This document shows, in pieces, positions 13,572-16,440 of a stretch of 16,440 nt of DNA. Source of the DNA: CAJXNP01 sp050305935 (GTDB lineage Bacteria > Bacteroidota > Bacteroidia > Cytophagales > Cyclobacteriaceae). Under the pieces are notes generated by a model that was not told the DNA's origin, searched no databases, and saw only the letters and a list, made by a program, of their open reading frames with translations. The position numbers and the translations under genes are program-made. Numbering within the stretch: the stretch's first letter is position 1; each line of letters opens with the position of its first letter. The DNA lies in assembly GCA_050305935.1 (NCBI GenBank), contig JBNLGG010000081.1, positions 1 through 16,440 of the forward strand. The letters run 5' to 3'.

Positions 13572-14239
13572 AAGCTACCTGGCTGCAGAAATCGGGAGAA
13601 GAAAAGGTTGTAATTTTTTACAACGGTTGGGGCATGGATGCAGGGGCATTAATGCCTATCAGGTTTGATGGATTTGATGTGCTGATGCTGAACCAATACC
13701 GTGGTTTTGACACAAAATTACCCGTTGAACAATTAGAGCCATATGCTACAAAAATATTGGTGGCGTGGTCACTGGGGGTGGCTTTTGCCAACCTGCACCT
13801 CAACGGAATCAATTTCAGCTTTGACAAATCCATCGCCATCAACGGAACGGCATTTCCTTCCCATGAAACCTATGGTATTCCTCCCGCTATTTTCAACCAA
13901 ACTTTGGAAGGATGGAACGAACGCAACCGGAACAAATTCAACCTTAGAATGTATGGAGGTAAAAGCCGCAGCCAGCAACTTGAAAAAACAATATCAAGCA
14001 TACCGGAAATAGAACAAAAAAAGGAATTACAATTCTTCAAAGACAATCTCGATGCTTTCGGCAAAACTACATTTCAATGGGATGTGGCCATCGTTGGCAA
14101 GCAAGACTTTATTGTGCCCTACGAAGCACAAAAGTATTATTGGAAGAAGGAAGAAAACACGATAGTGGCAGAAGCCGAAATTCCACATTATGGATTTGAT
14201 TTATGGGAAACATGGGACAGGTTGATACAATACAGATAA
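13568..14239 (+). CDS. bioG: Pimeloyl-ACP methyl ester esterase, BioG type
   Basis: 223 aa, family DUF452/BioG, an alpha/beta hydrolase that cleaves the methyl ester of pimeloyl-ACP methyl ester and so releases pimeloyl-ACP for BioF. Diagnostic segments are FYNGWGMD near residue 20, the nucleophile elbow AWSLGVAFA with Ser68, the Asp in GKQDFIVP and the His in PHYGFD. Position between bioF and bioC fits BioG and substitutes for BioH. Start overlaps bioF by 4 nt. Confidence 0.92.
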   Translation: MKATWLQKSGEEKVVIFYNGWGMDAGALMPIRFDGFDVLMLNQYRGFDTKLPVEQLEPYATKILVAWSLGVAFANLHLNGINFSFDKSIAINGTAFPSHETYGIPPAIFNQTLEGWNERNRNKFNLRMYGGKSRSQQLEKTISSIPEIEQKKELQFFKDNLDAFGKTTFQWDVAIVGKQDFIVPYEAQKYYWKKEENTIVAEAEIPHYGFDLWETWDRLIQYR

Positions 14240-14241
14240 AC

Positions 14242-15003
14242 ATGCTTGACAAAAGGCTGGTGCAGGATCGGTTTGGTAAAAACATGACCACTTACAACCA
14301 AGCCGCTACCGTGCAAAAAGCGGTATGCACCCAGCTTTCCCAGGAATTAAAACGACACCTTCCCAACCGTATAAACCGAGTGTTGGAAATAGGGTGTGGC
14401 ACTGGATTTTTAACTCAAATGCTTGCTGAATGGATGATACCTGATACCTATTATGCCAATGACTTGGTACCGAATGCAGGTAGGTGGGTACAAAGGTATT
14501 TTGAGAATAGTAATACAAAATTTGAATTTCTTGCCGGTGATGGAGAACATATCCCCTATCCACAAGAACTGAATGCTATCGTTACCACTTCAGCGATTCA
14601 GTGGTTTCAAAATTTCAATTATTTTACTGATAAAGCACGAAACGCCCTTTCCACGCATGGCGTATTGGCGTTTGCTACCTTTGGTCAGAATAATTTTAAG
14701 GAAATCCGAGATATCACTGGTGCTGGCTTGGAATATTTAAGCCTGGAAGAACATCTCGACGCATTGCTCCCTCATTACACCATAGAATTCCAACAAGAAT
14801 CAAAAAATGAAATGGTTTTCAACAATTCAATGGAAGTATTAAGGCATATAAAACACATTGGAGCTAATGGAATTACCACTGAAAAATGGACCCCAAAAAC
14901 ACTTCATGAATTTTTAGAAACTTATTCCGGTAGATTTACCAATAGTGAAGGAAAAGCGATATTAACCTATCACCCTATCCTGATAATTGCCAGAAAAAAA
15001 TGA
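14242..15003 (+). CDS. bioC: Malonyl-ACP O-methyltransferase
   Basis: 253 aa from ATG 14242, two bases after the bioG stop; the frame is open from ATG 14203 but the 13 extra residues lie inside bioG and the family homology begins at MLDKRLVQDRFGKNMTTYNQ. SAM-dependent methyltransferase that methylates malonyl-ACP to prime pimelate synthesis by the fatty acid pathway. The N-terminal RFGKNMTTYNQAA segment is BioC-specific; motif I is VLEIGCGTGFLTQML (from Val47), followed by YANDLVPNA and SAIQWFQN. Ends as ATGA with bioD. Confidence 0.92.
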   Translation: MLDKRLVQDRFGKNMTTYNQAATVQKAVCTQLSQELKRHLPNRINRVLEIGCGTGFLTQMLAEWMIPDTYYANDLVPNAGRWVQRYFENSNTKFEFLAGDGEHIPYPQELNAIVTTSAIQWFQNFNYFTDKARNALSTHGVLAFATFGQNNFKEIRDITGAGLEYLSLEEHLDALLPHYTIEFQQESKNEMVFNNSMEVLRHIKHIGANGITTEKWTPKTLHEFLETYSGRFTNSEGKAILTYHPILIIARKK

Positions 15004-15677
15004 GTACAAAAAATAAAATTTACTTTGTAAGTGGTATCGATACAGACTGTGGAAAAACCATCGTAACAGGAGCGATTGCCCGGTATTTACACCAGGCTGG
15101 AAGAGCTGTCATCACCCAAAAGCTAATACAAACGGGGTGCGAAGGCTTATCGGAAGATATTCTGAAACATCGCCAAATAATGGGGATTGACTTGTTTCCA
15201 GAAGATCGTGACGGAACCACCTGCCCGTACGTTTTAAAACATCCAGCTTCACCGCACCTCGCCGCTGAACTTGACCAATTAGATATCTCATTAGAAAAGA
15301 TCGGACAGGCTACCGCTACATTGGGCAGCCGTTACGAAACTGTATTATTAGAAGGCGCCGGGGGACTATTCGTACCCATCTTTCGCGGCCATTATATTAT
15401 CGATTATATCCGTGATAATTCACTGCCCCTGCTATTGGTCACCTCCGCCAAAGTGGGCAGCATCAATCATACCTTGTTGAGCCTAAAAATGTGCGAGCAC
15501 TATGGCATTAAGATTCACGCTCTCATTTACAACCATTTCCCCTGTGAAGACCCACTGGTGATCAACGATAGCCGCGAAATTTTTAAAACCTATCTGTCAG
15601 AAAATCATCCCGACACTAATTTTTATGAAATGGAGGATATAGAAACAGGATCGTCAATTTCCTTTGAAGGGATTTGA
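15000..15677 (+). CDS. bioD: Dethiobiotin synthetase
   Basis: 225 aa, ATP-dependent carboxylase closing the ureido ring of DAPA to give dethiobiotin. The P-loop is GIDTDCGKT (residues 12-20, Lys19), with the KLIQTGCEG segment for substrate and Mg binding and EGAGGLFVPI for the second nucleotide region. Overlaps bioC by 4 nt and closes the operon. The C-terminal 25 residues carry a nucleotide-site-like tail without obvious motif. A terminator-like hairpin lies about 90 bp downstream. Confidence 0.95.
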   Translation: MSTKNKIYFVSGIDTDCGKTIVTGAIARYLHQAGRAVITQKLIQTGCEGLSEDILKHRQIMGIDLFPEDRDGTTCPYVLKHPASPHLAAELDQLDISLEKIGQATATLGSRYETVLLEGAGGLFVPIFRGHYIIDYIRDNSLPLLLVTSAKVGSINHTLLSLKMCEHYGIKIHALIYNHFPCEDPLVINDSREIFKTYLSENHPDTNFYEMEDIETGSSISFEGI

Positions 15678-15765
15678 GAAGATGTGATTCATAAGAATCA
15701 ACTGGATTTGACAGAGAGGGTGAAGGTGACCATTGTATGGAAGGGGATGAAAGAATAAAGAATGT

Positions 15766-15814
15766 CCGTCGGTCAACGGCTTAACCCATTACTGACGGTT
15801 AAATATTGTTTTTC
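15766..15814 (+). terminator. Probable intrinsic terminator of the biotin operon
   Basis: CCGTCGGT (15766-15773) pairs fully, with one G-U, with ACTGACGG (15791-15798) around a 17-nt loop. TTAAATATTGTTTTT follows. The loop is large for a terminator, which lowers confidence, but nothing else competes in the 160 bp after bioD. Confidence 0.4.
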
Positions 15815-15838
15815 TAGTTATTTGGTTGCCAAGAATAG

Positions 15839-16054
15839 GACTACCCTTCCCATATGAAAGTCATTAATGTCACTATACGATGGAAGTCATATTACTGGGG
15901 CTATATGACAAGTGGACTGGCAGGAAAACAGGTAGCAGCAGAAGAGTTGGGTAACGGCATTTGGAAGGTCTTCTACAGAAATGTATTTTTAGGATATTTT
16001 AACGAAAAGGACATAAGAAAAAAACCTGTCTGCAGGGCAGGCAACAAGCAATAA
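15839..16054 (+). pseudogene. C-terminal remnant of an IS481-type transposase
   Basis: Open frame from 15839 (after TAG 15836-15838) to TAA 16054, with an internal ATG at 15854. The reading DYPSHMKV..., then IRWKSYYWGYMTSGLAGKQV, AAEELGNGIWKVFYRNV and FLGYFNEKDIRKK matches my recollection of the C-terminal tail of IS481-family transposases of Bacteroidota (xxYPSHMxxR, IRWKSYYW, GIWxVYYRNVFLGYF). The catalytic DDE domain is absent, so it is a dead fragment. Its last codons run into a CCTGTCTGCAGGGCAGG palindrome. No insertion-sequence end could be located. Confidence 0.7.
16025..16041. repeat. REP-like palindrome CCTGTCTGCAGGGCAGG
   Basis: CCTGTCT/GGGCAGG pairs, with two G-U, around GCA. It sits at the end of the transposase remnant. 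Together with 3147-3170 and 3442-3460 it makes three GC-rich mini-palindromes in otherwise AT-rich DNA. Confidence 0.4.
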
Positions 16055-16165
16055 GGTTAAGACCAATCTAGTGTAAAGCATCCCGCTAAAGATGGGACAG
16101 GTAGTGCCTTTAACTTAGTAAACTATGTGCCTTGACGAACATTTAAACGAACGAATCTGAATTAA

Positions 16166-16440
16166 TTGACTAATAAAGACAAAATCAATCTAATAGTTAA
16201 AGAGTTCCTTTATGGTATTGGATTTGGAATCGTAGGAGCAATTATAATTTCAATCATCATTTCAATAATTTTTAAACCAAACTTATTATTTACTTCAATT
16301 TGGTATGCATTTATTGGTGGATATCTTGGAATTATACTAGGGGTAAGTATTGTAGGATTTTACTTTTTAAAAAAGAATAATAATTTAAATCAATTCATTA
16401 TAGCTTTTGGCACATGTATCTTTGGACTTCTAACTGGGTT
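16166..16440 (+). CDS. N-terminal part of a small membrane protein (runs off window)
   Basis: The frame starts at TTG 16166, directly after an in-frame TAA (16163-16165), and stays open to the window end, about 91 codons. No ATG or GTG start occurs early in the frame, so TTG is the best start. Three hydrophobic segments of about 20 residues are visible (GFGIVGAIIISIIISIIF; LLFTSIWYAFIGGYLGIILG; FIIAFGTCIFGLLTG) separated by short charged loops such as KKNNNLN. Family not recognised. It is more AT-rich than the biotin genes and follows transposase debris, so it may belong to another accessory segment. Confidence 0.6.
   Translation, partial: MTNKDKINLIVKEFLYGIGFGIVGAIIISIIISIIFKPNLLFTSIWYAFIGGYLGIILGVSIVGFYFLKKNNNLNQFIIAFGTCIFGLLTG

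Noticed and set aside
11012..14563. Opposite-strand ORFs inside the biotin genes
   Set aside because: They are short, lack recognisable motifs and mirror conserved bio genes; treated as shadows.
8221..15840. ATAGGAC repeated at several places (8223, 9592, 9685, 15835)
   Set aside because: Flanks do not match and spacing is irregular; a seven-base word is expected by chance a few times.
16079..16098. ATCCCGCTAAAGATGGGAC as another REP-like palindrome
   Set aside because: Only four to five pairs form and the inner bases do not match, so it is too weak to list.
1..16440. CRISPR arrays, tRNA or rRNA genes
   Set aside because: No regularly spaced direct repeats and no cloverleaf or rRNA sequence were recognised on either strand.

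Overview
The window looks like a chromosomal segment from a member of the Bacteroidota, probably a Cytophagales-type marine or environmental bacterium. The reasons are the AT-rich sequence, start codons without clear Shine-Dalgarno sites, several small Crp/Fnr-type regulators, and a bioB-bioA-bioF-bioG-bioC-bioD operon that uses BioG rather than BioH. The phylum call is inference; no rRNA or marker gene is present.

Region 1 (1-3100): the tail of an unrecognised gene; a Crp/Fnr-type regulator; an FNR-like palindrome (828-843); an exported metallo-beta-lactamase-fold protein with a degenerate metal motif; then a lipoprotein fusing a SnoaL/NTF2-like domain to a complete FrnE/DsbA-like CGWC thioredoxin domain. 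A decayed doxX start (2929-3084) follows.

Region 2 (3099-9550) is an accessory zone scarred by mobile DNA. Three 3'-terminal remnants of one group II intron lie at 3099-3584, 5718-5825 and 9365-9551, all read on the minus strand. All three carry the same 31-nt insertion inside catalytic domain V, and the first has a further palindrome inserted there. Between them lie a minus-strand cluster (Rrf2 regulator, methyltransferase, outer-membrane beta-barrel) with the same near-palindrome TATATATCGTATATA upstream of each gene, a second Crp/Fnr regulator beside an alpha/beta hydrolase, a frameshifted IS3-family remnant, and a class II Fic protein with a perfect palindrome upstream.

Region 3 (9772-15677) is the biotin operon. 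A 134-codon ORF of unknown function overlaps bioB by ATGA. Then come bioB, bioA, bioF, bioG, bioC and bioD, nearly all overlapping by 4-17 nt. Together they cover pimeloyl-ACP formation (BioC methylation, BioG demethylation) and ring assembly (BioF, BioA, BioD, BioB). BioB lacks the cysteine corresponding to E. coli Cys97 and has extra cysteines elsewhere.

Region 4 (15678-16440): a probable terminator, an IS481-type transposase tail, and the start of a small membrane protein with a TTG start that runs off the window.
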